A stretch of DNA of 47,673 bases from JASGCK01 sp031538565 (GTDB lineage: Bacteria > Pseudomonadota > Gammaproteobacteria > Burkholderiales > Burkholderiaceae_C), in assembly GCA_031538565.1 (NCBI GenBank), contig JAVKLS010000025.1:1-47673 (forward strand), read 5' to 3'. This document shows positions 33,974 to 42,149 of this stretch, in pieces. The notes beneath the pieces were generated by a model that saw only the letters and a list, made by a program, of their open reading frames with translations, was not told where the DNA came from and did no database searches. How positions within the stretch are numbered: the first letter of the stretch is position 1; every line of letters begins with the position of its first letter. The translations under genes and the position numbers were made by a program.

Positions 33974-34762
33974 TCAGCGTAAAAGAAGTTTAAAACCCGC
34001 ATACGCAATCAGTAGCGCAAGCAAACCTCGGATGATACTTTCAGGCATGCGCGGCCCCAGCCGCGTTCCAAGCCAAACGCCTGGCAAAGAGCCAAGTAGC
34101 AGTTTGGCAAGCAAAGCCCAGTCCACCGCTCCTAGTGAGGCGTGACCCAAGCCTGCAATAAGGGTAATGGGAATGGCGTAGGCAATATCTGCCGCCACCA
34201 CGCGACTGAGCGGCAATCTAGGATACAGCAGCATCAGCGCCATGACGCCAATGGCGCCTGCGCCCACCGATGTAATGGTAATGAGCACCCCCACCGCCGC
34301 ACCAAACAAAATGGGCAGCGCGGTATGAATGGGTTTAGCTTCATCGGCGGGTCTCTCAATGCTGCTAGTGAGAGTGGGTTTTTTAAATTTCAGCGCTTTA
34401 TAAAGTGTGGCAATGGACGTGATGATGAGCGCTACGCCTAATGTCTTGGTAATGACTTGCTGAAACCCAGGCTCTTGCCCGTAGAGGTGAATGCCGTACA
34501 GCGTCAACAAGGAGGCAGGAACGCTTCCAAGACTAAGCGCGCCCACAATGCGCCACTCAATGCGCCGCTCGGCCGCAAGGTTGACCAAGCCGCCCATTTT
34601 GGTAAATGCGGCAAATAGCAAATCTGTGCCGACAGCCAGCGCAGGCTTGATGCCAAAAGTAAAAATGAGCAAAGGGGTCATAAGTGCGCCACCACCCACG
34701 CCTGTCATGCCGACGATGAGTCCGACGGCAAATCCCGCAAAAATAAACGCTGCTTGATCCAT
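33974..34762 (-). CDS. TSUP/TauE-SafE family transporter
   Basis: The 262-residue membrane protein has about eight helices in two repeats. Each repeat carries the TSUP glycine motif: VGMTGVGGGALMTPLL near 18-33 and ITITSVGAGAIGVMALMLLYP near 160-180. TSUP members move sulfur anions such as sulfite, sulfate or sulfonates. As the first gene of the leftward sulfur operon it probably imports sulfate or exports excess sulfite; the direction is not visible in the sequence. cysI follows after 9 bases. The operon promoter should lie in 34763-34885, but I see no convincing -35/-10 pair. Confidence 0.88.
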   Translation of the reverse strand: MDQAAFIFAGFAVGLIVGMTGVGGGALMTPLLIFTFGIKPALAVGTDLLFAAFTKMGGLVNLAAERRIEWRIVGALSLGSVPASLLTLYGIHLYGQEPGFQQVITKTLGVALIITSIATLYKALKFKKPTLTSSIERPADEAKPIHTALPILFGAAVGVLITITSVGAGAIGVMALMLLYPRLPLSRVVAADIAYAIPITLIAGLGHASLGAVDWALLAKLLLGSLPGVWLGTRLGPRMPESIIRGLLALLIAYAGFKLLLR

Positions 34763-34831
34763 GTGTGAGTTCCAGTAATGAGCAGCGACTGTAGGAGCGA
34801 GCCCTTGTTTATCAAACTATTTTTAAGTTGT

Positions 34832-34859
34832 ACTGATATGCCTTGCGAGGTATATCAGT
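34832..34859. terminator. Hairpin between the LOG gene and the sulfur operon
   Basis: ACTGATATGCCT and AGGTATATCAGT pair over 12 positions (one G-T) around a TGCG loop. It lies 27 bases past the leftward LOG stop. The following bases are A/T-rich but without a clear U-run, so it may be a weak terminator for LOG or an operator for the sulfur operon. Confidence 0.5.
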
Positions 34860-34885
34860 GCGTGGGCGATTAAGTGTTTGAGCGA

Positions 34886-35434
34886 TTAAGTGCTGGGGTA
34901 GATCTGCGGCAGCAAGTCGGACACTTTACTACTTCGTTTGATAAGATCAAGCTGGGATTGATCCATAAAGCCTTCGCCTGCTGCGTGCTCAATAGATTGC
35001 CAAAACGAATCGTAGTAGCCACGGGTATTTAAAAACGCCAATGGTTTGCTGTGGTAGCCCAGTTGCCGAGCCACCCATTGCTCGATGATTTCTTCAAAAG
35101 TTCCAATGCCACCTGCCATTGCAAGGAAGGCATTGGCGCGTTTTGCCATCATGGCTTTGCGCTCGGGCATATCGGCAACGATCAGTAGTTCGGTGCAGCG
35201 ACGGTTGGCGTGCTCGCGCTCAATCAAGGCTTTTGGAATGACGCCGATGACGTGTGCGCCCGCGTCTAGCGCCGCATTGGCAACAGCGCCCATTAAACCG
35301 TTGTTGCCGCCGCCATAAATAAGCTGGCCGCCACGCTCGCCAATCCAGTGCCCAACTTCTACCGCCGCCGCGAGGTAGTCGGGGTGACCTCCCGTGCGAG
35401 AGCCGCAATAAACAGCCAGTGCAATATTAGTCAT
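34886..35434 (-). CDS. LOG-family protein (nucleotide 5'-monophosphate phosphoribohydrolase type)
   Basis: The 182-residue Rossmann-like protein has YCGSRTGGHPDYLAAA at the start, YGGGNNGLMGAVANAAL near 40-56, MPERKAMMAKRANAFLAMAGGIGTFEEIIEQW near 88-119 in two blocks, and HSKPLAFLN. The family signature is PGGxGTxxE; here the first position is Ala (AGGIGTFEE). Relatives cleave the base from AMP or cytokinin monophosphates. It precedes the PhoH gene's stop by 4 bases and reads the same way, so the two may be co-transcribed. The cellular substrate here is unknown. Confidence 0.9.
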   Translation of the reverse strand: MTNIALAVYCGSRTGGHPDYLAAAVEVGHWIGERGGQLIYGGGNNGLMGAVANAALDAGAHVIGVIPKALIEREHANRRCTELLIVADMPERKAMMAKRANAFLAMAGGIGTFEEIIEQWVARQLGYHSKPLAFLNTRGYYDSFWQSIEHAAGEGFMDQSQLDLIKRSSKVSDLLPQIYPST

Positions 35435-35438
35435 GAGG

Positions 35439-37037
35439 CTACAGAACTTCGCTGGCGTGATCGGCCAGGCGCGAACGCTCTCCGCGAGCCAACGTGATGT
35501 GTCCGCTGTGCGCCCAGTCTTTAAATTTATCGACGATGTACGTCAGGCCGCAAGAGCCTTCGGTCAGATAAGGCGTATCGATTTGCGCAAGGTTTCCCAT
35601 GAGCACAATTTTGGTTCCTGGTCCTGCGCGGGTGACCAGCGTTTTGATTTGTTTGGGCGTGAGATTTTGCGCCTCGTCAATGATGAGGTATTTGTTTAAA
35701 AACGTGCGACCACGCATAAAGTTCATGCTTTTTATTTTGATGCGGCTGCGAATCAAGTCTTGCGTCGCGGCTCGCCCCCACTCGCCCGCAGTGGCATCAT
35801 TTTTGGTGAGCACTTCAAGGTTGTCATCCAGCGCGCCCATCCAAGGACCCATTTTTTCTTCTTCCGTGCCAGGTAAAAATCCAATGTCTTCGCCCATGCT
35901 TACGGTGGCGCGGGTGACGATGATTTCGGCGTAGCGACGCTCATCCAATACTTGCGCCAGCCCACAAGACAGCGCCAGCAGCGTTTTGCCTGTGCCTGCT
36001 GTACCTGCTAGCGTGACTAAATCGACCTCGGGATCCATGAGCAAATTCATGGCGAAATTTTGCTCACGGTTGCGGGCGTTAATGCCCCAAACCATGTGTT
36101 TAGGTTGTTGAAAATCTTTGAGCGTTTTAAGCGTTGCGGTATCGCCGCGCAGTTCGGTCACGCGCATCTGCAAGGGCGCCTCGCCTGCGGACTCGTAGTG
36201 CAGGCACTCGTTAATGCACCAGTCTTGCGTTTGCTTGCCTTTGACGCGATAAAAGGTGTGACCGCCTTTAGTCCAGCTCTCTAGCGTTTTATTTTTTTTC
36301 GTCCAAAAATCCACAGGCAAGGCAGACGCACCCGAATACAGCACGTCGCCATCTTCCAGCACTTTGTCGTTTTGATAATCTTCCGCCGACAAGCCCAGCG
36401 CATTGGCTTTGATGCGCATATTGATGTCTTTGGATACCAGCACCACGTCGCGGCGATTGGGTTTTTGAGCCTCTGCGGCCTTAAGCGCGTGCACCACCGC
36501 CAAGATTTGGTTGTCGGCTTTGCCTTGGGGCAGGCTCATGGGCAAATCGGCAACCACGAGCGTGGTTTGAAAAAACAGTTTGCCCGTTGCCGCGCTGTGC
36601 CCCGTAGCGTTAAGCGCCACGCCCGCCATCATCTTGTCCATTTTTTCGCCCGCAAGACTTAGCAGGCTATCCAACCAGCGGCTGGTTTGACGGGCGTTAC
36701 GCGCCACTTCAGTCATGCCTTTTTTGTGCGAGTCAAGCTCTTCTAGCACGATCATGGGCAGATAAACATCATGCTCTTCAAAGCGGAACAAGCACATGGG
36801 ATCGTGCATCAGCACATTGGTATCCAGCACAAAGAGGCGGGGACTGCCCGTGCGCAGTTTGGTCGATTTGGGTGGCTGCGTGGTTTTAGGAGTTTGTTTG
36901 ACGGCAACCACTGCGTGTCTGGCTGCTGGGGCTGGATGCTGCTGAATGAGCGGCGGCGCGGTGGGAGCTTGCGGCGCGGATACTAACCTTGGGAGCTTGC
37001 CCCCCGCTTTGGGTTTTGGGGGTGAGGGCAGTGGCAT
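35439..37037 (-). CDS. PhoH2-type protein: PIN nuclease domain fused to PhoH ATPase
   Basis: The 532-residue protein has a Pro/Ala/Lys-rich leader (1-65). A PIN domain follows (about 67-215), with LFVLDTNVLMHDP holding Asp72 and Glu99-Glu100 further on. A PhoH P-loop ATPase domain (about 310-532) has Walker A GTAGTGKT at 345-352 and Walker B LIIDEAQ at 451-457. PhoH2 proteins have been described as sequence-specific RNA helicases/RNases, and related pairs can act as toxins, but in betaproteobacteria this fused gene is a common single-copy chromosomal gene. It lies 19 bases after the peroxiredoxin gene. Confidence 0.93.
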   Translation of the reverse strand: MPLPSPPKPKAGGKLPRLVSAPQAPTAPPLIQQHPAPAARHAVVAVKQTPKTTQPPKSTKLRTGSPRLFVLDTNVLMHDPMCLFRFEEHDVYLPMIVLEELDSHKKGMTEVARNARQTSRWLDSLLSLAGEKMDKMMAGVALNATGHSAATGKLFFQTTLVVADLPMSLPQGKADNQILAVVHALKAAEAQKPNRRDVVLVSKDINMRIKANALGLSAEDYQNDKVLEDGDVLYSGASALPVDFWTKKNKTLESWTKGGHTFYRVKGKQTQDWCINECLHYESAGEAPLQMRVTELRGDTATLKTLKDFQQPKHMVWGINARNREQNFAMNLLMDPEVDLVTLAGTAGTGKTLLALSCGLAQVLDERRYAEIIVTRATVSMGEDIGFLPGTEEEKMGPWMGALDDNLEVLTKNDATAGEWGRAATQDLIRSRIKIKSMNFMRGRTFLNKYLIIDEAQNLTPKQIKTLVTRAGPGTKIVLMGNLAQIDTPYLTEGSCGLTYIVDKFKDWAHSGHITLARGERSRLADHASEVL

Positions 37038-37056
37038 ATGTATTCCTGTTGAATAA

Positions 37057-37569
37057 CTAGGTGACGTCTTCCGTAGCTACTTTAGCGGCGGCTTTTTCAA
37101 ATTTCTTGAGCGCTTTCACAGCTTTTAAGACCTCATCCACATGACCCACCACTTTTAACCCTCGCCACTCGCCGCGCAGCAGCCCGTCGGAGCCAATTAA
37201 AAAGGTGCTGCGTTCAATGCCCTTGACCTTTTTGCCGTACATGATTTTGTTTTTGACCACACCAAACATATGGCACATTTTTTCTTCGGTATCGGCAATC
37301 AGATCAAAAGGCAACTCCAGCTTGGTTTTGAACTCGTCGTGCGATTTCATGTTGTCGCGTGAGACGCCAAAAACCGTTGCCCCCGTTTTGGCAAATTCGT
37401 GGTGTTTGTCGCGAAACTCCATCGCCTCGGTGGTGCAGCCCGGGGTGTTGTCTTTGGGGTAAAAGTACAGCACCACAATTTTGCCTAGGTGTGTGAGATT
37501 AGAAACGTCGATGCCGCTAGTGGCTTTGGCTTCAAATTCGGGGATGCGTTTATTAACGGTGACAGCCAT
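37057..37569 (-). CDS. bcp: Bcp/PrxQ-type peroxiredoxin without the usual second cysteine
   Basis: The 170-residue thioredoxin-fold peroxidase has the active segment VVLYFYPKDNTPGCTTEAM, with peroxidatic Cys45. In classic Bcp a resolving Cys sits five residues later; here that position (50) is Met, so the enzyme would act as a one-Cys form or use a partner thiol. Other family parts are FGVSRDNMKSHDEFKTKLELPFDLIAD and RSTFLIGSDGLLRGEWRG. The start ATG 37569 is preferred; an extension to 37587 adds six residues. It reduces alkyl and hydrogen peroxides. It is followed leftward by PhoH. Confidence 0.92.
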   Translation of the reverse strand: MAVTVNKRIPEFEAKATSGIDVSNLTHLGKIVVLYFYPKDNTPGCTTEAMEFRDKHHEFAKTGATVFGVSRDNMKSHDEFKTKLELPFDLIADTEEKMCHMFGVVKNKIMYGKKVKGIERSTFLIGSDGLLRGEWRGLKVVGHVDEVLKAVKALKKFEKAAAKVATEDVT

Positions 37570-37665
37570 GTTAGATTCTTTTCGCAAGAAGAAAGCGCTA
37601 GGGCAGCGCGAACAGCCCGCAATTTTAACCTAGCCCGGCTTCCATTCGATTTGCGGTTTGGGTAT

Positions 37666-39606
37666 TTATTGCAACGCCTCGCTAAGGGTTAACCATTGGG
37701 CTTCCAGCTCGGTCAGCTTGTCGGTCACCGCTTGGATTTGTTGGCTCAACTCAGTGATGCGTCCTGCGTCATTGTCTGCGCCAAGGCGGGTTTCGAGCGC
37801 CGATTTTTCAAGCCCCAGCTTTGCCATATCGACCTCTACTTTGCCTAAATCCTTGCGCATTTGGTCAAGCTTGGCCTTGCTGTACGTGACGGTAGGCGTG
37901 GTTTGGGTAATGGCCACCTCGGCTTGCAAAGCTTTTTTTGCATTGCTTTGCCGTGTTTGCCGGGCTTCTTTGGCTTGCTCGAGCAAATAGAGCTGGTAGT
38001 CGTCAAGATCGCCGTCAAAGGGCGCGACCGAACCTTTGGCTACTAGCCAAAACTCGTCGCACACCGAGCGCAAAAGCGATCGGTCGTGGCTGACCAGCAT
38101 CACCGTGCCCTCAAACTCGTTGAGCGCCACTGCCAAGGCTTCGCGCGTAGCTAAGTCCAAATGATTGGTGGGCTCGTCTAGTAACAAGAGATTAGGGCGC
38201 TGCCACACAATCATGGCCAGCACCAGCCGAGCTTTTTCGCCGCCGCTCATGCTGCCGACGGCTTGTTTGACTTGCTCGCCCGTAAAGTTGAACGAGCCAA
38301 GATAGGCGCGGTGGTCTTGCTCGCGTGTGCTTTGCCCCGACAAGGTTCCCGCCGCCGTCATGCGCCGAACCATATTGCTCATGTGATCTAGTGGGTTGTC
38401 CTCCTCCACCAGCACGTCTAGTTCTTGCTGCGCGAAGTAGCCGATATTGAGTCCGCGGCCTTCCAGCAATTCGCCGCCCAGCGCAGGGATAGCTCGCGCA
38501 ATGGTCTTCACAACGGTCGATTTACCTTGTCCGTTTGCGCCCAAAATGCCAATGCGCTCACCTGCCAGAACCGACTTGCTGACGTTGCGCACGATGACTT
38601 TTTCCGCGCCGTCTGCCGACGGATAACCAAACTCCCCGCCCGCTATGGTGAGCATGGGATTGGGCAAATTGGCAGGCTCTTTAAACTCAAATGTGAAGTC
38701 AGCTTCGGCAAGAAGCGGCCCCACCTTCTCCATGCGCTCCAGCGCTTTAACGCGGCTTTGCGCTTGTTTGGCCTTGCTTGCTTTGGCTTTAAAGCGGTCA
38801 ATAAACTTTTGCAAATGCGCGATTTTGTCTTGTTGCTTGGCGTAAGCCGTGGCTTGCAGTGCGGCGGCTTGGGCGCGTAAGTCTTCAAACTGCGAGTAAT
38901 TGCCGCCGTAGCGCGTGAGCTTGGCAACCTCAATGTGCAGCGTCACGCGGGTCACGGCATCTAAAAATTCGCGGTCGTGGCTAATCACCACCATCGTGCC
39001 TTCGTATTTGGCAAGCCAACTCTCCAGCCAGACCAGTGCGTCTAAATCTAAGTGATTGGTCGGCTCGTCCAGCAAGAGCAAATCGGACGGACACATCAGC
39101 GCACGCGCCAATTGCAGACGCATCCGCCAACCGCCCGAAAAGCTGTTCACGGGCTGATCTAACTCTTGCACCGTAAAGCCAAGTCCTTGGATGAGTGTCT
39201 GTGCGCGGGACGCCGCATCGTGCCCGCCCGCGTCCTCCCAATTGGCGTAGGCCAGGGCGAACTCTTCGCCAAAACCGTCGCGGTCCATTTGCGGGTCGTT
39301 TTCTAGTGCAGTCAAAGCCAGTCGCGCCTCTTCTAGCCGCACGTCGCCTGCGAGTACGAAATCAGTTGCGCTCTCGGATGTCTCGGGCATATTTTGTGCC
39401 ACCGTTGCCACTTGCCACGCGGACGGAATGGACATCTCGCCATTGTCCTCGTGCAACTGCCCCATGAGCAGCGCAAACAACGACGACTTCCCCGCGCCAT
39501 TGCGCCCCACCAAGCCCACTTTTTCGCCAGGTTGGATGAGGGCAGATGTCTCGGATAAAACTACTTTTGTGCCGCGACGCAGCGTGATTTTTTGCAGAGA
39601 AATCAT
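37666..39606 (-). CDS. ABC-F family ATPase (YheS/Uup-like)
   Basis: The 646-residue soluble protein has two ABC domains and no membrane segments. Domain 1 has Walker A GRNGAGKSS near 35-43 and the signature SFSGGWRMRLQLARAL near 156, with LLLLDEPTNHLDLDALVWLE. A linker rich in charged helix follows, then domain 2 with GANGQGKST near 345, SMSGGEKARLVLAM near 440, and LLLLDEPTNHLDLATREAL. The C-terminal coiled coil (about 560-646) ends the protein. ABC-F proteins act at the ribosome to relieve stalling. It overlaps the downstream side of the TPR gene by 4 bases (ATGA), so the TPR gene is read first. Confidence 0.94.
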   Translation of the reverse strand: MISLQKITLRRGTKVVLSETSALIQPGEKVGLVGRNGAGKSSLFALLMGQLHEDNGEMSIPSAWQVATVAQNMPETSESATDFVLAGDVRLEEARLALTALENDPQMDRDGFGEEFALAYANWEDAGGHDAASRAQTLIQGLGFTVQELDQPVNSFSGGWRMRLQLARALMCPSDLLLLDEPTNHLDLDALVWLESWLAKYEGTMVVISHDREFLDAVTRVTLHIEVAKLTRYGGNYSQFEDLRAQAAALQATAYAKQQDKIAHLQKFIDRFKAKASKAKQAQSRVKALERMEKVGPLLAEADFTFEFKEPANLPNPMLTIAGGEFGYPSADGAEKVIVRNVSKSVLAGERIGILGANGQGKSTVVKTIARAIPALGGELLEGRGLNIGYFAQQELDVLVEEDNPLDHMSNMVRRMTAAGTLSGQSTREQDHRAYLGSFNFTGEQVKQAVGSMSGGEKARLVLAMIVWQRPNLLLLDEPTNHLDLATREALAVALNEFEGTVMLVSHDRSLLRSVCDEFWLVAKGSVAPFDGDLDDYQLYLLEQAKEARQTRQSNAKKALQAEVAITQTTPTVTYSKAKLDQMRKDLGKVEVDMAKLGLEKSALETRLGADNDAGRITELSQQIQAVTDKLTELEAQWLTLSEALQ

Positions 39607-40028
39607 GCCATTTTTTGACTACGCACAGCGGCTGCCTGTTGCCGTGCTAGCGTGTCTTTGCGCCCCTGAATGGCGAGTGAGTAGTTCGGATTGATGGCAA
39701 GCGCGCGGTCAAAGTTGGCGATGGCCTCGTCAAATTGCTGGAGATCGTCTTGTGCCTGCGCCAAGTTGTAATGCGCGGTCGCATTGCGGGGGTCTAACAC
39801 CAATACTTTTTTAAAGCACGATACGCCTAGCTGCGGATGTCCTGTTTGCAGGTACACAATCCCCAAAAGCTGCATAGCATCAATATTTTGTGGATGCCGC
39901 ACCAGCGCCGCTTCAAATTTTGCTTGCGCCTCGTCTAATCGATTTTCTTGAAGGAGTTGTCGCCCTTGCTCGACAAAAACTTGCGATTCTTCGCGGGCTT
40001 TGACCGCCCAAAGTTCAGATGGTTTCAT
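39603..40028 (-). CDS. Tetratricopeptide-repeat protein
   Basis: The 141-residue protein is made of about three to four TPR helices: LDEAQAKFEAALVRHPQNIDAMQLLGIVYLQTGHPQLGVSCFKKVLVLDPRNATAHYNLAQAQDDLQQFDEAIANFDRALAINPN, seen as successive 34-residue units from about 30. There is no signal peptide. It should mediate protein contacts; no partner can be named. It is the first gene before the ABC-F gene, which it overlaps by ATGA. Two near-identical 17-base repeats lie just upstream of its start. Confidence 0.85.
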   Translation of the reverse strand: MKPSELWAVKAREESQVFVEQGRQLLQENRLDEAQAKFEAALVRHPQNIDAMQLLGIVYLQTGHPQLGVSCFKKVLVLDPRNATAHYNLAQAQDDLQQFDEAIANFDRALAINPNYSLAIQGRKDTLARQQAAAVRSQKMA

Positions 40029-40037
40029 AGCGCGTGA

Positions 40038-40076
40038 TTATCGCACTGAGCCACGGCTCTTATCGCACTGTGCCAC
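40038..40076. repeat. Paired 17-base direct repeats upstream of the TPR gene
   Basis: TTATCGCACTGAGCCAC (40038-40054) and TTATCGCACTGTGCCAC (40060-40076) differ at one base and lie 22 bases apart, centre to centre. They fill the 64-base gap between prmB and the TPR gene start. Two full turns of DNA would place them on the same helix face, so they could be a pair of operator sites; no factor can be named. Confidence 0.6.
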
Positions 40077-40092
40077 AGCGCAATTGCCGTAT

Positions 40093-40968
40093 TCAGCGCA
40101 TGAACAGCGCTTCGCGGGTGATGAGCAAAGTCTGATCGCTGCCCGCGCTTGTCTCCAGCCAAAACACGGGCAAGCTAGGAAAAGCGGCTTCAAAATGTTC
40201 GCGCTCGTTGCCAATTTCAAGCACCAGCACGCCGCTGTGCGTGAGATGCGTTGCTGCTTGCGCCAGCAGCGTGCGGCAAAAATCCATGCCATCGGCGCCG
40301 CTGGCAAGCGCAAGCGCGGGCTCTGCCAAATACTCCGCAGGCAAAGTCGCCATACTTTGCGCGTTGACGTAGGGCGGATTGCACACAATTAAATCGAACG
40401 CACCTTGCACGCTTGCCAAACCATCCGATTCCACAAGCGTGATGCGACCCTCTAGCTGGTGCTTGGCAATGTTGATACGCGCCACGTCCAGCGCATCGGG
40501 GGAAATATCGCTGCCCAGCACGTGCACATTGGGGTAGGCCATAGCGGCCAGCACCGCAAGACTGCCGTTGCCCGTGCACAAATCGAGCACGCGCTGCGTT
40601 TGACTGGACAGCCACTCGTCGATGGAGCCATCGGCAAGCACCTCGGCAATTAGGCTGCGCGGAACAATTACGCGCTCATCCACATAAAACGGCACGCCTT
40701 GCAGCCACGCCTCGCGCGTTAAATACGCGGCAGGTTTGCGCGTGGTAATGCGCTGGCTGATGATGGCCTCTACCGCGGCTTGGTCGCTGCTGGATACGGG
40801 CGCATCCGCCACCGCATCCAAATCATCTATGGGCAACTGCATCGCCCACAGCGCCAGCCACACCGCCTCATCAAACGCGGTCAGCGTGCCGTGACCAAAC
40901 GCAAGCTTGGCGTCGCTTAGGCGCTGGGCTTGCTGCTGGATGAGGGAGATCAGCTGAACGGACTGCAT
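40093..40968 (-). CDS. prmB: Ribosomal protein uL3 glutamine methyltransferase PrmB
   Basis: The 291-residue SAM-dependent methyltransferase has a helical N-terminal part, then RVLDLCTGNGSLAVLAAMAYP (SAM motif I) near 122-142, and DLIVCNPPYVNAQSM with the NPPY catalytic motif near 193-196. It methylates glutamine of ribosomal protein L3; PrmC would instead act on release factors. The ATG at 40968 overlaps the dapE stop as TGATG; the codon before it is GTG and less likely. Presence next to dapE fits the Burkholderiales arrangement. Confidence 0.9.
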   Translation of the reverse strand: MQSVQLISLIQQQAQRLSDAKLAFGHGTLTAFDEAVWLALWAMQLPIDDLDAVADAPVSSSDQAAVEAIISQRITTRKPAAYLTREAWLQGVPFYVDERVIVPRSLIAEVLADGSIDEWLSSQTQRVLDLCTGNGSLAVLAAMAYPNVHVLGSDISPDALDVARINIAKHQLEGRITLVESDGLASVQGAFDLIVCNPPYVNAQSMATLPAEYLAEPALALASGADGMDFCRTLLAQAATHLTHSGVLVLEIGNEREHFEAAFPSLPVFWLETSAGSDQTLLITREALFMR

Positions 40969-42149
40969 CACATCACCAGCTGCTCAATCACGCCTTTGTA
41001 GATGTTTTTGAGGGGCTCGATCTCCGCCACGGGCACGTTCTCGTTGATTTTGTGGATGGTGGCGTTGGTGGGGCCTAGCTCGATGACTTGCTCGCAAATT
41101 TTCGAGATAAAGCGCCCGTCGCTTGTGCCGCCTGTGGTGGAGAGCTCGGTCTCGATGCCGCAAGTGGCTTGGATGGCCGCCCGCGTTGCCTGCACAAGGC
41201 TGCCCACGGGCGTAAGGAAGGGGTCGCCGCTTTTCGTCCACTCGATGCCGCAGTCGGCAGGGCTTGCAAGGCCGTGCGCTTGCAGTGTTTGCTCGGTCAG
41301 GGCTTTGAGCGCATCGGCCGTGGACTGGGTAGAAAACCTAAAGTTGAAATCGACGACGCAGGTATTGGGAATGACGTTGCCAGCGCCCGTGCCGCCGTGG
41401 ATGTTGCTGATTTGAAATTGCGTGGGCTGAAAGTACTCGTTGCCCTTGTCCCACAAGGTGGCGGCAAGCGCCGCCAGCGCGGGCAGCGCCAAATGGATGG
41501 GGTTGCGCCCTAAATGGGGGTAGGCAATATGCGCTTGGATGCCGCGCACGGTGAGCTTGCCGCTTAAGCTGCCGCGTCTGCCGTTTTTAATCATGTCGCC
41601 GCATTGCTTGATGCTAGTGGGCTCGCCCACGATGCAGTAGTCCAGTTTTTCGCCCTGCGCCTTCAGCCATTCGCACACCTTGACCGTGCCGTTAATCGAG
41701 GGACCCTCCTCATCGCTGGTTAGCAGCAACGCAATGCTGTGCGCGGGATTGGCGCACGCGGCAAGAAACTCTTCGCTGGCAACTACAAAAGCGGCAATCG
41801 ATGTTTTCATATCGCTTGCGCCGCGTCCAAACAGTTTGCCCTCGCGCACGGTAGGAGTAAAGGGCGGGCTTGTCCACTCAGCCAGGGGACCCGTGGGAAC
41901 CACATCGGTGTGACCCGCAAAGACCAGTGTCTTGGCGTTTTTACTTGAGCCTTGACGCTTGAGCCATAAGTTTTTGACGCGCGCATTGGCGCCCGATTGT
42001 TCGGTTGTGCCCGCACCAAACTCCAGCACGGTCGCCACAAAGCCAAGCGGCGCAAGGCGTGACTGAATGATGTCCATGCAGCCACCGTCTTGTGGCGTGG
42101 GCGAGTGGCAGGCGATAAGTTGCTTGGCTAGTTCGAGAGTGGTTGTCAT
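40968..42149 (-). CDS. dapE: Succinyl-diaminopimelate desuccinylase
   Basis: The 393-residue M20-family zinc amidase removes succinate from N-succinyl-L,L-diaminopimelate in lysine and peptidoglycan synthesis. Signatures are VFAGHTDVVPTG near 74-85 with the first zinc His and the catalytic Asp, RGASDMKTSIAAFV near 107-120 with the bridging Asp, and LLTSDEEGPSINGTVK near 142-157 with the catalytic Glu. STTGGTSDGRFIS comes near the end. It overlaps the hypothetical gene upstream by ATGA and prmB downstream by TGATG. Its substrate is produced by the pathway that includes DapD, encoded further upstream. Confidence 0.95.
   Translation of the reverse strand: MTTTLELAKQLIACHSPTPQDGGCMDIIQSRLAPLGFVATVLEFGAGTTEQSGANARVKNLWLKRQGSSKNAKTLVFAGHTDVVPTGPLAEWTSPPFTPTVREGKLFGRGASDMKTSIAAFVVASEEFLAACANPAHSIALLLTSDEEGPSINGTVKVCEWLKAQGEKLDYCIVGEPTSIKQCGDMIKNGRRGSLSGKLTVRGIQAHIAYPHLGRNPIHLALPALAALAATLWDKGNEYFQPTQFQISNIHGGTGAGNVIPNTCVVDFNFRFSTQSTADALKALTEQTLQAHGLASPADCGIEWTKSGDPFLTPVGSLVQATRAAIQATCGIETELSTTGGTSDGRFISKICEQVIELGPTNATIHKINENVPVAEIEPLKNIYKGVIEQLVM

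Noticed and set aside
32831..33982. Long plus-strand open frame of 383 codons opposite cysI
   Set aside because: It is the shadow of a real gene on the other strand, with no recognisable domain and Cys/His/Val-rich antisense-type composition.
35439..37037. PhoH/PIN protein as part of a toxin-antitoxin system
   Set aside because: No small antitoxin gene is adjacent, and the fused gene is a common single chromosomal gene in betaproteobacteria.
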